Numbered from the stretch's first letter, positions 38,691 through 49,005 are shown. The stretch: DNA of 64,000 nt from CAVWDU01 sp963840725 (GCA_963840725.1 CAWIZY010000008.1:1-64000), one strand, 5' to 3'. The notes: a model not told the origin generated them from the sequence alone. Program-made: numbers and translations.

Positions 38691-40076
38691 TTACTCATCA
38701 ACGTCGCTTGTTTGCTCGTTGACGGCGATGACCTGCAATTCCAGACCCCCCCTGGCCAGCCTTGCGCGTACCGCGTCCCCCGGGCTGACCTGGTGCACCT
38801 CGGTAATCACGCTGCCTTGCTTGTCGGTCACCATGGCGTAGCCCCGGTCCAGCACTTTGAGCGGGCTGAGTGAGTCCAGCATGCGGGTCAGGTAGGCCAG
38901 CCGAGCCCGGGTTTGTTCAAGGCCGTGACGGACCGCATGGCCCAAGCGCTGCTCGAGTTCTCGCTGCTGTCGTTGCAGACTGCTGATACGGGTCGCCGGC
39001 GTAGCTCGCATCAGGCGATGTCGCAGCATCGACTGCTGTGTTGCGAATTTGGTCAGTCGGTTGCGCTGTGCCAATTTCAGGCGCTGCTCCAGATCGTCCA
39101 GCCGCTGTGCCTGTTCCCGCAGCTGGAACCCGGGATGCTTGAGCCGCTTGCGCAGGTGGGCAAGCTCCAGGGCCAGACCGTTCAACCGCCGTTGTATTCG
39201 CACCCTCAGCTCAGCCTCAATGGCAGCGAGCTGCTGCCAGTGCTCGCGCTGGTCCGTACTGAGCAATTCCGCGGCGGCGGACGGGGTGGCGGCCCTGCGG
39301 TCAGCCACCAGGTCGGCGATGGTAACATCGACCTCATGTCCTACCGCACTCACCACCGGCAATGCGCTGGCGGCAATCGCTCTGGCCACGATTTCCTCGT
39401 TAAATGCCCACAGATCCTCGATGGAGCCGCCGCCTCGAGCAATCAGCAGCGCGTCCAACTCGATCAGGCCCTGCCGGTGCCACTCATTGGCGCGCTCGAT
39501 GGCCGCGCTGATCTCACTGGCAGCTGATTCACCCTGAACAGGCACCGGTAACACGGACACCGCAATGGCGGGACAGCGCCGGTTCAGCACGGTCAGAATA
39601 TCGTGGATAACAGCACCGTGGGGCGAGGTAATGACCCCCAGGTGGCGGACTGACTCGGGCACCGATTGTTTGCGTTCTGGTTCAAACAAACCCTCGGCCA
39701 GCAAGCGGGCTTTGAGCTGCTCAAAGCGGGCCTGCAGCGCACCGGCACCGGCCGCCTCCAGGTGTTCTGCGACCAGTTGGAATTCGCCGCGTCCCTCGTA
39801 CAGGGTCACTCGGCAACGCAGCCGCACTGCGTCGCCATTGGCGGGCTTGGGTTTGATACGTTGATTACGGTTGCGAAACATGGCGCAACGCACCTGGGCA
39901 TTGCCGTCCTTGAGGGAGAAATACCAGTGGCCCGACGCCGGCGCCGCAAAGTTGCTCACCTCGCCCTCGACCCACAGGTAATCGAAATGACTCTCGAGGA
40001 GTTGGCGGGCCTGGCGATTGAGCTGGCTGACGGTCAGAGTGACCGGTGTCTGGGGTTGGTGGCGTGGGGGAGGCAA
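38691..40076 (-). CDS. xseA: Exodeoxyribonuclease VII large subunit
   Basis: Degrades single-stranded DNA from both ends as a complex with XseB. It has an N-terminal OB fold (VTLTVSQLNRQARQLLESHF, LWVEGEVSNFAAPASGHWYF), a central domain with GVITSPHGAVIHDILTVLNR and LIARGGGSIEDLWAFNEEIV, then the SAVGHEVDVTIADLVAD motif, and a long coiled coil. The length of 461 residues is usual. It is divergent from guaB, an order common in gammaproteobacteria. Confidence 0.97.
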   Translation of the reverse strand: MPPPRHQPQTPVTLTVSQLNRQARQLLESHFDYLWVEGEVSNFAAPASGHWYFSLKDGNAQVRCAMFRNRNQRIKPKPANGDAVRLRCRVTLYEGRGEFQLVAEHLEAAGAGALQARFEQLKARLLAEGLFEPERKQSVPESVRHLGVITSPHGAVIHDILTVLNRRCPAIAVSVLPVPVQGESAASEISAAIERANEWHRQGLIELDALLIARGGGSIEDLWAFNEEIVARAIAASALPVVSAVGHEVDVTIADLVADRRAATPSAAAELLSTDQREHWQQLAAIEAELRVRIQRRLNGLALELAHLRKRLKHPGFQLREQAQRLDDLEQRLKLAQRNRLTKFATQQSMLRHRLMRATPATRISSLQRQQRELEQRLGHAVRHGLEQTRARLAYLTRMLDSLSPLKVLDRGYAMVTDKQGSVITEVHQVSPGDAVRARLARGGLELQVIAVNEQTSDVDE

Positions 40077-40083
40077 GCTGTTG

Positions 40084-40113
40084 TTTACCGAAGGGCAGCG
40101 GAAGCTTTATAAT
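40084..40113 (+). promoter_or_regulatory. guaB promoter
   Basis: TTTACC (40084-40089) and a consensus TATAAT (40108-40113) with an 18-bp spacer lie 58 bp before the guaB ATG, just outside the divergent xseA start. Confidence 0.65.
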
Positions 40114-40171
40114 TGCACGTTTACCTTCTCGTCGCCACCTGTTGCGACGGTCACAGGGAGTCGAGTCCAAG

Positions 40172-41641
40172 ATGCTGCGTATTGCCCAGGAAGCACTCAC
40201 TTTCGACGATGTTTTGCTGTTGCCCGGCTATTCCGAAGTGGTTGCCACGGATGTGAGCCTGCGCACCCGCCTGACGCGCGAGATAGAGCTCAATATCCCG
40301 CTGGTTTCAGCGGCGATGGATACGGTCACCGAGTCCGCCCTGGCGATTGCCATGGCGCAGGAGGGCGGTATCGGCATCGTCCACAAGAGTATGAGCCTTG
40401 AAGATCAGGCCGAACAAGTGCGCAAGGTCAAGAAGTTTGAAAGCGGCGTGGTCAAGGACCCGATAACCATCCAGCAGGATGCCACGGTCGCCGAACTGAT
40501 TCAGTTAACCAGCGCGCATGGCATATCAGGCGTGCCAGTGCTGAACGGAGAAGACCTGGTGGGTATTGTCACCCGCCGGGACCTGCGCTTCGAGTCCGAC
40601 CTGCAGAAGCTCGTCTCGACAATCATGACCCCCCGGGAAAAACTGGTAACGGTCAAAGAGGGGGCCAGCGCAAAGGAAGTGCAGAGCCTGCTCCATCGTC
40701 ATCGCATTGAAAAAATCCTGGTGGTGAACGACGACTTCGACCTCTGCGGCATGATTACGGTCAAGGATTTTGACAAGGCAGAGAGCTTCCCCCACGCCTG
40801 TAAGGACGCCATGGGGCAGTTGCGAGTGGGTGCCTCGGTAGGCACCAGCCCGGAAACCGACGACCGCGTCGCCGCGCTCATCCGCGCCGGGGTCGACGTG
40901 CTGGTGGTTGATACCGCCCACGGCCATTCCCGCAATGTGCTGGACAGAGTGCGCTGGATCAAGACGCACTATCCGCAAATGCAGGTCATAGCCGGCAATA
41001 TCGCGACCGCGGCCGCCGCCCTGGCACTGGCGGAGGCGGGTGCCGACGGCGTCAAGGTAGGAATAGGCCCTGGCTCGATCTGTACAACGCGTATCGTGAC
41101 CGGTATCGGGGTGCCCCAGATCAGCGCCGTGGCCAATGTGTGTGCGGCCCTGCGTGAGGCGGGCGTGCCGGTCATCGCGGATGGCGGAATCCGGTTTTCG
41201 GGCGATATCGCCAAGGCGCTGGTCGCCGGCGCTCATTCGGTGATGATGGGCAGTATGTTCGCGGGCACCGAAGAGGCCCCCGGTGAGGTAGAGCTTTACC
41301 AGGGACGAACCTACAAAGCCTACCGCGGCATGGGTTCCCTGGGCGCCATGTCCAGGACCCAGGGTTCCTCCGATCGCTACTTTCAGGATGCCAGCAAGGG
41401 CGCCGAGAAGCTGGTACCCGAGGGCATTGAGGGCCGCGTCCCCTACAAAGGACCGGTGGCGGCCATCGTGCACCAGCTGATGGGCGGTGTGCGCTCAGCG
41501 ATGGGCTACACCGGCAGTGCGGATATCGAGACCATGCGCACCCAGCCCGAATTTATTCGGGTCACGGCTGCGGGCATGTCCGAGAGTCACGTTCACGATG
41601 TGTCAATTACCAAGGAAGCACCCAACTACCCGGTTCGCTGA
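40172..41641 (+). CDS. guaB: IMP dehydrogenase
   Basis: Oxidises IMP to XMP, the first committed step of GMP synthesis. The canonical start is MLRIAQEALTFDDVLLLPGY (ATG 40172), so the longer ORF from 40046 is rejected. It has two CBS domains (residues about 95-205) and the catalytic Cys in GIGPGSICTTRIVTGIGVPQ, then DGGIRFSGDIAKAL and the flap region YRGMGSLGAM. 489 residues, normal. guaA follows after 148 bp. Confidence 0.98.
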   Translation: MLRIAQEALTFDDVLLLPGYSEVVATDVSLRTRLTREIELNIPLVSAAMDTVTESALAIAMAQEGGIGIVHKSMSLEDQAEQVRKVKKFESGVVKDPITIQQDATVAELIQLTSAHGISGVPVLNGEDLVGIVTRRDLRFESDLQKLVSTIMTPREKLVTVKEGASAKEVQSLLHRHRIEKILVVNDDFDLCGMITVKDFDKAESFPHACKDAMGQLRVGASVGTSPETDDRVAALIRAGVDVLVVDTAHGHSRNVLDRVRWIKTHYPQMQVIAGNIATAAAALALAEAGADGVKVGIGPGSICTTRIVTGIGVPQISAVANVCAALREAGVPVIADGGIRFSGDIAKALVAGAHSVMMGSMFAGTEEAPGEVELYQGRTYKAYRGMGSLGAMSRTQGSSDRYFQDASKGAEKLVPEGIEGRVPYKGPVAAIVHQLMGGVRSAMGYTGSADIETMRTQPEFIRVTAAGMSESHVHDVSITKEAPNYPVR

Positions 41642-41789
41642 GGTACCTGGTTGGCAGTCATCTGTGGGGCAGGTCCGGTGCTGATGAGAGGACCTTCTCA
41701 ACAGCGAGCGCGACCGGTTTTTTGGCAAACAGTAACCATCTGAACCGCTTCGGGTTCCGCCCGGTTCACAGCATCAATCAGGACAGCCA

Positions 41790-43369
41790 ATGAGCGCAGA
41801 CATTCACGCACAGAAAATTCTTATTCTGGATTTCGGTTCCCAGTACACCCAGCTGATCGCCCGCCGGGTCCGCGAAGTCGGGGTTTACAGTGAGATTCGT
41901 GCGTTCGATACCGGTGAAGAGGTCATTCGGGAGTTCAACCCCCGGGGCATTATTCTGTCCGGCGGCCCCGAATCGGTGTCAGTGGGTGATTCCCCTCGGG
42001 CGCCTGCCTGTGTCTTCGAGCTCGGTGTGCCGGTGTTGGGCATCTGCTACGGCATGCAGACCATGGCCGAGCAGTTTGGCGGGCGGGTGACGAGTTCGGA
42101 CACCAGTGAGTTTGGATATGCCCAGATCCGCCTGCTCAAAGCCGGTGGTTTATTGCATGACATCCGCGACCATATCGATGCCCAGGGCAATGCTTTGCTC
42201 GATGTCTGGATGAGTCACGGCGACAAGGTGGTCACATTACCTGAATCTTTTGAGCTCGTCGCCGCGACCGATAGCTGCCCGATCGCGGCTATGGCGCACC
42301 GTGAAAAGCCCTTCTTCGGTATCCAGTTTCACCCGGAGGTCACGCACACCCTGCAGGGCCGGCGAATATTTGAGCATTTTGTACACGAAATCTGTGGCTG
42401 TGAAGTCCTGTGGACAGCAGCGAATATCGTCGAGGACGCCATCGCCAAGGTCCGCGAGAAAGTCGGTGACGATAAAGTCCTCCTGGGCCTCTCCGGCGGT
42501 GTGGATTCTTCGGTGGTGGCTGCACTACTGCATCGGGCGATCGGTGATCAGCTTACCTGCGTGTTCGTAGACAACGGCTTGTTGCGCCTCCACGAGGGGG
42601 AGCAGGTGATGGATATGTTCGCGCGCAATATGGGCGTGAAAGTCATTCGCAGTGACCGCGAAGCCCTGTTCCTGGACAAACTGGCCGGCGTGGCTGAACC
42701 CGAGGCCAAGCGAAAAATTATCGGCAATACCTTTATTGAGGTGTTCGATGAGGAAGCGGCCCAGATTGAGAGACGTCAAGTGGCTGGCCCAGGGCACGAT
42801 TTACCCGGACGTGATTGAGTCTGCCGGTGCCAATACCGGCAAGGCGCATGTGATCAAGTCTCATCACAACGTGGGTGGCTTGCCGGAGGAAATGCAGCTC
42901 GAACTGGTGGAACCCCTGCGAGAGCTGTTCAAGGATGAGGTACGGAAGATTGGCCTGGAACTGGGCTTGCCCTACGACATGGTCTACCGCCATCCCTTTC
43001 CCGGCCCCGGGTCTGGGGGTACGCATTCTGGGCGAAGTGAAAAAGCAATACGCAGACCTGCTGCGCGCAGCCGACGCGATCTTTATGGAGGAGTTGCACC
43101 GGGCGGATTGGTACCACAAGACCAGCCAGGCCTTCGCCGTTTTTCTGCCGGTCAAATCCGTTGGCGTGGTGGGTGATGCGCGACGCTATGAGTACGTAAT
43201 CGCTCTGCGCGCGGTAGAGACCATCGATTTTATGACAGCCCGGTGGGCCCATCTTCCCTACGAGTTACTGGAACGGGTCTCCAATCGCATTATCAACGAA
43301 ATCTCCGGGGTCTCCCGGGTAACCTACGATGTCAGTAGCAAACCGCCGGCTACCATCGAGTGGGAGTGA
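41790..43369 (+). CDS. guaA: GMP synthase (two frameshifts); 3' end is an island insertion site
   Basis: Makes GMP from XMP and glutamine. The N-terminal class I amidotransferase has the Cys in VLGICYGMQTMAEQFGG and the His-Glu in FGIQFHPEVTHT. The ATP-pyrophosphatase domain has the P-loop LLGLSGGVDSSVVAALLH. The C-terminal dimerisation domain ends VSSKPPATIEWE. Frame changes are needed near 42778 (before KWLAQGTIYPDVIESAG) and near 43012 (LGVRILGEVKKQYADLL). Total about 526 residues. The last codons recur at 49,144 and 56,932, marking it as a mobile element attachment site; the insertions leave the gene's own C-terminus intact. Confidence 0.96.
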
Positions 43370-43383
43370 CTGGCACTGGCTGG
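43355..43383 (+). repeat. Attachment site 1: 3' end of guaA (left end of island A)
   Basis: The 29 bp starting ATCGAGTGGGAGTGAC include the guaA stop codon. The first 16 bp recur exactly at 49144-49159, and all 29 bp recur with one mismatch at 56932-56960. The sequence downstream of this copy (43371-43410) resembles that downstream of the second copy, up to GCTGGTATT. Confidence 0.85.
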
Positions 43384-43670
43384 CACTGACAGGCAACAGC
43401 TGGTATTAAAGACACAAGAGGCAGCGTAATTTATGGCTTTTCTCGTTTCTGTTGGAACCTTTCCGGTTGTGGCTTGATATTGGCTGGCACTCACCGTGTT
43501 AAGACAAGCAGTCACCTGACTAGGTATTATGGACGGTATTGGAGTCTTGGAGTGCCCCTGGCCTCGAGTTTTCAGCATTGATGTACACAGAGATATTTCG
43601 ACTATTTTCCGTATAATTCAAAACACACTCACATCCGTTGTGAGGTGTGCAATACCAGGGGTGCCTGCAA
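43384..43670. other. Left end of island A, upstream region of the sulfatase
   Basis: No gene recognised. It contains a TATAAT box (43612-43617) and an inverted repeat (43624-43649, arms CACACTCACA and TGTGAGGTGTG with one bulge) just before the sulfatase start. These look like a promoter and an operator for the island A genes. Confidence 0.45.
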
Positions 43671-45285
43671 GTGCAAAATAGTTATTCGAGCCTTCGACTT
43701 GTCGCGTGCGCGCTCTTCCTCACGGGACCGCTGCTACTTCACGATGCCGCGCTGGCATCGGACCCCACGTCTGCGCTTAGCGATGCGGTCAGAACGGCGG
43801 ACCATCTCGAACCGGCTGTGCCACGCCCGGCGCAGGAAAAGGCCGTCGCCAAGAAACTGGCCGCTCTTCACGAAAACCGGCAAACGCCCCAACATCGTGT
43901 GGCTGGTCGTCGACGACATGGGCTATGGCGATCCCGGTGTCTACGGCGGTGGCGCGGCCATCGGCGCCGCCACACCGAATATCGACAGGCTCGGCGAACA
44001 CGGGCCTGAAACTGACCTCGACTTATTCGCAACCGACCTGCACGCCGACCCGCTCGGCGATGATGACCGGCCGCCTGCCGCCGCGCACCGGCCTGACCCG
44101 GCCGATCCTGGCCGGAGACAAGGTAAGCAGAACCCCTGGCAGGGTGAAGAAAGCGTTGCGGCGATACTCAGCGAGGCCGGCTACCACACCGTGCTGACCG
44201 GCAAATGGCATACCGGCGAAGCTCGAGGGCATGCGACCCGCGGAGGTCGGTTTTGACGAGTTCCAGGGCTATTACGCCTCCCAGAAGGAACTGACCCAGC
44301 AGGTTGACGAACGACGATATCCGGACCTTGTGCTGAACCCCGAACGGTTGGCGCAGTTCCAGGCAAACCAGTGGCAAGGTCGACATGTACTACGGTGCGA
44401 AGGGGAAGGGTGAGGAAATTGTTGAGAAGACCACCAGCATCGAACAGTTTGCCGAGGCAGACCAAACCCTGACCGCAGTTCACCATCGACCGGATCAAGC
44501 GCTGGCCAGCGGCGACAACCATTTTTTATCGCCCATAACTTTATGCGGGTGCATGCCGACAACCACCCCAGTAAGGATTCAAGGGCAAAAGCGCGGCCAA
44601 GTACCAGTACACGCGATAACGTGGTCGAGGTGGACGCCCATGTCGGTCAGCATCATTCAGACGCTGAAAGATGCCGGCGTGGCTGAAAACACCTTCGTAT
44701 TCTTCACCTCAGACAACGGCCCGCAGAACGATTCCTGGCCTGACAGCGGCTACACGCCGTTTCGTGGCGCGAAGAACACACCCTGGGAAGGTGGCGTACG
44801 TGTCCCCGGCATCGCCTGGTGGCCGGGCATGATCGAACCCGGACAGGAGAGCGCCGAACTGTTCGACCTGATGGACCTGTTCAACACCTCGGTCGCACTG
44901 GGCGGGGCCAGCGACCGGATCCCCGACTGATCGTTATATCGACGGCATCGACCAGACCGCCTTCCTGCTCGCCGACAATGGCCACTCCAAGCGTGAAAAG
45001 GTGTTCATCTGGTCGCAGTACACGCCAGCGGCTATGCGTATGCACGAATACAAGCTGTTCATGAAGGTCATGGAAACGCATGCACAATGGCTCGACATCG
45101 ACATGGCTACCATCACCGACGTGGGCCTGGCGCCGTGGCTGTTCAATCTCTACATCGATCCGAAGGAACAGTACCCGGTGGGTCACCGCCTGAACCCGTG
45201 GCTGGCCTCACTTGGCCAGGAGTTCAAGGCCCACACCGCCACGTTCAAGAAGTACCCGCCGAAGGATGTCGGCCTGAAACAGTAA
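43671..45285 (+). CDS. Secreted arylsulfatase-family protein (several frameshifts)
   Basis: About 538 residues when frames are joined. From GTG 43671 there is a signal peptide (LRLVACALFLTGPLLLHDAA, then LASDP). The alkaline-phosphatase-fold start reads NIVWLVVDDMGYGDPG, and the formylglycine site is YSQPTCTPTRSAMMTGR (C-x-P-x-R, residue about 125). Later come FVFFTSDNGPQNDSWPDSGY, WEGGVRVPGIAWWPGM and the C-terminal LFNLYIDPKEQYPVGHR. Needs formylglycine maturation; no maturase gene is in the window. It heads the cargo of island A. Substrate unknown. The indels appear to be sequence errors, but decay cannot be excluded in an island gene. Confidence 0.85.
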
Positions 45286-45383
45286 TCGCCGGTGCCGGGA
45301 CAGGCCGGGCAATACTGGCTGATCTAGCACCCGGGGGCCGCGAAAACGAACGACACAACAAAGCATCAGCGAGGATTAGGCGA

Positions 45384-47213
45384 ATGAACAGCGATCAGCG
45401 AATCACATCGGTGCCTTGGCGCAGTGCTGTGCGTCAGCAAGCGCCGTGTCGGCACAGGCAGCAGACGAGACCGGCCGGCATCGAACACAATCCGCTGCGC
45501 AACGCCTACTTCGGTGAAACGCATATGCATACGGCTTTCTCGCTCGATGCCTATATTGGTGGCGCGCGCTTGATGCCGGCCGACAGCCTGAGGTTTGCCC
45601 GGGGTGAACCGGTGACCCTGCCGGACGGCACCGTCATGCAACACAAACGACCGCTCGACTTCGCCGCCGTGACCGATCACGCCGAGTACATCGGCGAAAT
45701 GTATTCGACGATGTACAAAGATGCGCCCGGCCACGATAACGATGATCTGAAGACCCTGCGTGCGATGACCGATATCGAGGAACGCCAGAAGTGGTTCTTC
45801 AAGTACGTCATCTCGTCCAACCGCTCTGCCAAGCCGAAGCACCCGCCGTTCTATGCCGGCCCGGCGACAACCCAAAGCGCCTGGGATGTCATCGTCCAGT
45901 CCGCCGAGGAGGCCAACGAGCCCGGCAAGTTCACGGCGATCATCGGCTTCGAATGGTCGGCAGCGCCAAACGGCGCCAATCTGCACCGCAACATCCTGTT
46001 CCGTGATGACAAGGTGCCGAAGACGGTACCCAGCTACATCGAGATCAACCAGGAAGAGAAGCTGTGGGAATGGATGGCCGAGCAGGAGGCAGCAGGGCGA
46101 CACCTGTTGGCGATACCGCACAATTCGAATGCCTCCAAGGGCCGCATGTTTCCCGACACCGACAGCTTTGGTGACCCGGTGGATCTCGACTATGCGCAGA
46201 TGCGCCAGCATTTCGAACCGCTGATCGAGATGATGCAGGTCAAGGGCAACTCCGAGGTACATCGCAAGTTCTGGGCGGCCGACGAGTTTGCCGATTTCGA
46301 GAACGCCGATTCGATCCAGAAGAATTCCGGGCGCACGTTTCACAAGGGCGATTTCGTGCGCGGTGGTCTGCAACGCGGCATTGCGATGGAAGCAGAACTG
46401 GGCGTCAACCCGTTCAAGTACGGTTTCATCGGCGGCACCGACAACCATAACGGCCTGATGTCCGCCGTGGCCGAGGACAGCTTCATCGGCGCACATGGTC
46501 CCGAGGATGGCACGGTCGAGCGGCGTCGTACTGGCGATGTCCTCGGCTGGATCGATGGTAAGGACCTGTCGATCGGGTCAATCGGCGGGGTCTGGGCAAC
46601 GGCGAACACGCGCGCCGCCATTTTCGACGCGATGAAGCGCCGCGAGACCTTCGCCACCTCCGGTCCGCGCATCAAGCTGCGGATGTTCGGTGGAGTCGGT
46701 CTCACAGCGCCGCAAGACCCGGTTGCCATGGTTACGGAGGGTTACCTGCTCGGCACCCACATGGGTGGCGATCTCCCGCCCAACCCCATGCCGCCGACTT
46801 TCACCGTGTTCGCCGAGAAGGACCCGCTGGGCGCCAATCTCGACCGCATCCAGATCATCAAGGGCTCGGTCAATATTCATGGCGACATCAACGAAGAGAT
46901 TATCGATGTTGTCTGGTCTGGCGAGCGCTCCATCGACCCGGCCACCGGCAAGCTGCCCTCTGTCGGCAATACGGTCGACCTGAAAACGGCCAAATTCACT
47001 AATGCGATCGGCGTGCCGATGCTGATCGGCAGTTGGACCGATAAGGACTTCGATCCTTCCGAGGGTGCTTTTTACTACGCGCGCGCCATCGAGATTCCGA
47101 CGCCGCGCTGGAGCACCTATGATGCCGTGCGAAACCAACTGCCGCTGCTTGATGACGTACCAGCCACGATACAGGAGCGCGCCTGGGGTTCGCCGATCTG
47201 GTACCGGCCTTGA
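45384..47213 (+). CDS. DUF3604 family protein, probably secreted
   Basis: About 609 residues, nearly all in one frame. The DUF3604 start reads NAYFGETHMHTAFSLDAYIG and has a PHP-like HxH motif; FAAVTDHAEYIGEMYST, IPHNSNASKGRMFPDTDSF and GFIGGTDNHNGLMSAVAEDS supply further metal-ligand-like His and Asp. The first 40 residues look wrong in this frame, while the other frame reads ALAQCCASASAVSAQAADE, a signal-peptide end, so an indel pair is likely near 45420-45475. The family is often found beside sulfatases, as here, but its reaction is not established. Confidence 0.8.
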   Translation: MNSDQRITSVPWRSAVRQQAPCRHRQQTRPAGIEHNPLRNAYFGETHMHTAFSLDAYIGGARLMPADSLRFARGEPVTLPDGTVMQHKRPLDFAAVTDHAEYIGEMYSTMYKDAPGHDNDDLKTLRAMTDIEERQKWFFKYVISSNRSAKPKHPPFYAGPATTQSAWDVIVQSAEEANEPGKFTAIIGFEWSAAPNGANLHRNILFRDDKVPKTVPSYIEINQEEKLWEWMAEQEAAGRHLLAIPHNSNASKGRMFPDTDSFGDPVDLDYAQMRQHFEPLIEMMQVKGNSEVHRKFWAADEFADFENADSIQKNSGRTFHKGDFVRGGLQRGIAMEAELGVNPFKYGFIGGTDNHNGLMSAVAEDSFIGAHGPEDGTVERRRTGDVLGWIDGKDLSIGSIGGVWATANTRAAIFDAMKRRETFATSGPRIKLRMFGGVGLTAPQDPVAMVTEGYLLGTHMGGDLPPNPMPPTFTVFAEKDPLGANLDRIQIIKGSVNIHGDINEEIIDVVWSGERSIDPATGKLPSVGNTVDLKTAKFTNAIGVPMLIGSWTDKDFDPSEGAFYYARAIEIPTPRWSTYDAVRNQLPLLDDVPATIQERAWGSPIWYRP

Positions 47214-47241
47214 CCATTAGCGCTGCATAGAGTGCCTTGCT

Positions 47242-48234
47242 ATGTTTTGCGCCGACAAAAATGATAAGCAACGCTTAACGATAAGACAGCGATCGTGCGC
47301 CACTCTCTGGCTTGTTCTGAGTCTCGTTGCAGTTTCAGCAAATGCTGAAGAAGGTGGATCCGGTCACTACGTGCCCGGATCGTTCGCGTCTTTCATGGAT
47401 GGGGTCTCACCGACAGAGACCCTTATCGCGCGGATCAATATGCTGCATTACGAGGGCGAGGTCACGGCAAACCGGGCGCTGCCTATCGCGGGTCTGTCGG
47501 CGATTAATGCTGACGCGAAGTCGACAGCAGTCGGTCTTACCGTGTTCTGGCGTCCGGAATGGGGCGCCATCGGTGAGAAATGGAGCTATGGCATGAGCGC
47601 CACATTGCCCCTGGTCGACATCAAGGTCTCCGCCGACGTGGCCTCGGGTATCGGCACCGCACGGCGCACCGATAACGAGCAAGGCCTGGGTGACGCCATC
47701 CTGATCCCGTTGATGTTCAACTACAACGTCAATCCGGATTTAAATATCAATATGCGCCTCAGCGCCTACGCACCCACGGGCAGCTACGAGGTTGGCCGAT
47801 TGGCCAATACCGGCAAGAATTTCTGGTCTGTCGAGCCCACGCTGGCCATGATGTACTTCGGTCAGAAGAACGGTATTGAGGTCTCCGTATTCGGCGGCCT
47901 TACGATGAACGAGGAAAACCCGGACACACTTTACAAGTCTGGCAACCAGTTCCATCTGGACGGCACACTGGCGCAACACTTTCCCTTCGGCGGCGGCCTC
48001 GCCAGCGTCGGCGTGACCGGTTACTACTACAAGCAGGTGACCGGGGATAGCGGCGCAGGGGCTACCTTAGGCGATTTCAAGGCCAAGACGGTGGGAATCG
48101 GGCCGAGTGTTTCCTACATCCGTAAACTCAACGGCCATGAATTGCTGGCTGAGCTGAAATGGCTGCATGAAACGACCACACAGAACCGACTCGAGGGCGA
48201 CACCGTCTTTCTCAAGGCGATGCTCAAGTTCTGA
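47242..48234 (+). CDS. SphA/MetA-pathway outer-membrane protein
   Basis: A 330-residue protein with a signal peptide (about 1-34, ending AVSANAEEGG) followed by a beta-barrel of the phenol-MetA-degradation/SphA type: HYVPGSFASFMDGVSPTETL, LSAYAPTGSYEVGRLANTGK, FWSVEPTLAMMYF, and a C-terminal strand ending LKAMLKF. Such proteins are thought to carry hydrophobic substrates across the outer membrane. Its place after the sulfatase and DUF3604 genes suggests uptake of the same compound. Clean ORF, so the indel density is low here. Confidence 0.8.
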   Translation: MFCADKNDKQRLTIRQRSCATLWLVLSLVAVSANAEEGGSGHYVPGSFASFMDGVSPTETLIARINMLHYEGEVTANRALPIAGLSAINADAKSTAVGLTVFWRPEWGAIGEKWSYGMSATLPLVDIKVSADVASGIGTARRTDNEQGLGDAILIPLMFNYNVNPDLNINMRLSAYAPTGSYEVGRLANTGKNFWSVEPTLAMMYFGQKNGIEVSVFGGLTMNEENPDTLYKSGNQFHLDGTLAQHFPFGGGLASVGVTGYYYKQVTGDSGAGATLGDFKAKTVGIGPSVSYIRKLNGHELLAELKWLHETTTQNRLEGDTVFLKAMLKF

Positions 48235-48320
48235 GTTGTGGCAGGAAGAACGCGAATCCGTTACCAGCTTGTTTGGGCTCCCCGTGGCATAGGATGGATA
48301 GTTACTTGGGTATTGATAAA

Positions 48321-48338
48321 GGTAACATATATGTTACC
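48321..48338 (+). promoter_or_regulatory. Toxin-antitoxin operator, perfect 18-bp palindrome
   Basis: GGTAACATATATGTTACC is a perfect inverted repeat 12 bp before the toxin start codon. Its position fits autoregulation by the antitoxin encoded at 48679. Confidence 0.8.
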
Positions 48339-48349
48339 ATGTGCATCAC

Positions 48350-48682
48350 ATGACAGAGGTTAGATAACACCTCGATAGCGAGGGATACAGTCCTTATGCC
48401 AAATGGTTCGATCGTCTGCATGTGGCCGCCGCAGTCAAAGTGGCGACAGGCGTCCATAGGATGGAGCAGGGTAATTTCTCCAATGTGAAAGGTGTAGGTG
48501 CCGGCGTCTATGAGTACCGAATCGATTCTGGTCCTGGCTATCGGATCTACTTTGGCAAGGATGGGGACCGGTTGGTGATATTGCTCGCGGGTGGTACCAA
48601 GAAGCGCCAGGATGCAGACATTGCTGCTGCAAAAGGGTACTGGAGCGACTATAAGCGCCGGAGACGGCAAGAGGTGACATGA
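48350..48682 (+). pseudogene. RelE/HigB-like toxin with an in-frame stop at codon 6
   Basis: ATG ACA GAG GTT AGA is followed by TAA, then the same frame continues HLDSEGYSPYAKWFDRLHVA, then FSNVKGVGAGVYEYRIDSG, PGYRIYFGKDGDRLVILLAG and GTKKRQDADIAAAKGYW, the family pattern of killer proteins paired with short antidotes. The family normally begins with a beta strand exactly where the stop lies. Either the stop is a sequencing error or the toxin is dead. A shorter start at 48422 would lack the first third of the fold. It overlaps the antitoxin start by 4 bp. Confidence 0.8.
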
Positions 48683-49005
48683 TGGCTTTGACGAAAGATT
48701 TTAAGGACACCATACAGGCACGCGCCCAGCGGGATCCAGCGTTTCGCAAGGCTCTGCTTCAGGAAGGGGTCGAATGCTTGCTGGCCGATGATGTCGATAC
48801 CGGCAAGGCGGTGCTGCGCGACTACATCAACGCGACCATCGGGTTTGAGGAGCTGTCCAGGGTTTTCGGCAAATCGAGCAAGAGCCTCATGCGCATGTTC
48901 GGGCCGAAAGGGAATCCCCAGGCGAGCAACTTGTTCGCGGTCATCCATAATCTGCAGGAGCAGGAGGGGATACACCTGGAAGTCAAAGCCCGGAAGGTAG
49001 CCTAG
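48679..49005 (+). CDS. Antitoxin (helix-turn-helix antidote) of the 48-kb TA pair
   Basis: 108 residues, helical, with a helix-turn-helix-like segment FEELSRVFGKSSKSLMRMFG and an N-terminal LTKDFKDTIQARAQRDPAFR typical of antidotes paired with RelE-like killers. The start ATG overlaps the toxin stop (ATGA). It should neutralise the toxin and repress from the palindrome at 48321. It is the last gene of island A, 138 bp before the second attachment-site copy. Confidence 0.85.
   Translation: MMALTKDFKDTIQARAQRDPAFRKALLQEGVECLLADDVDTGKAVLRDYINATIGFEELSRVFGKSSKSLMRMFGPKGNPQASNLFAVIHNLQEQEGIHLEVKARKVA

Noticed and set aside
45366..46496. 376-codon minus-strand ORF
   Set aside because: Antisense to the DUF3604 gene, low-complexity composition, no family marks.
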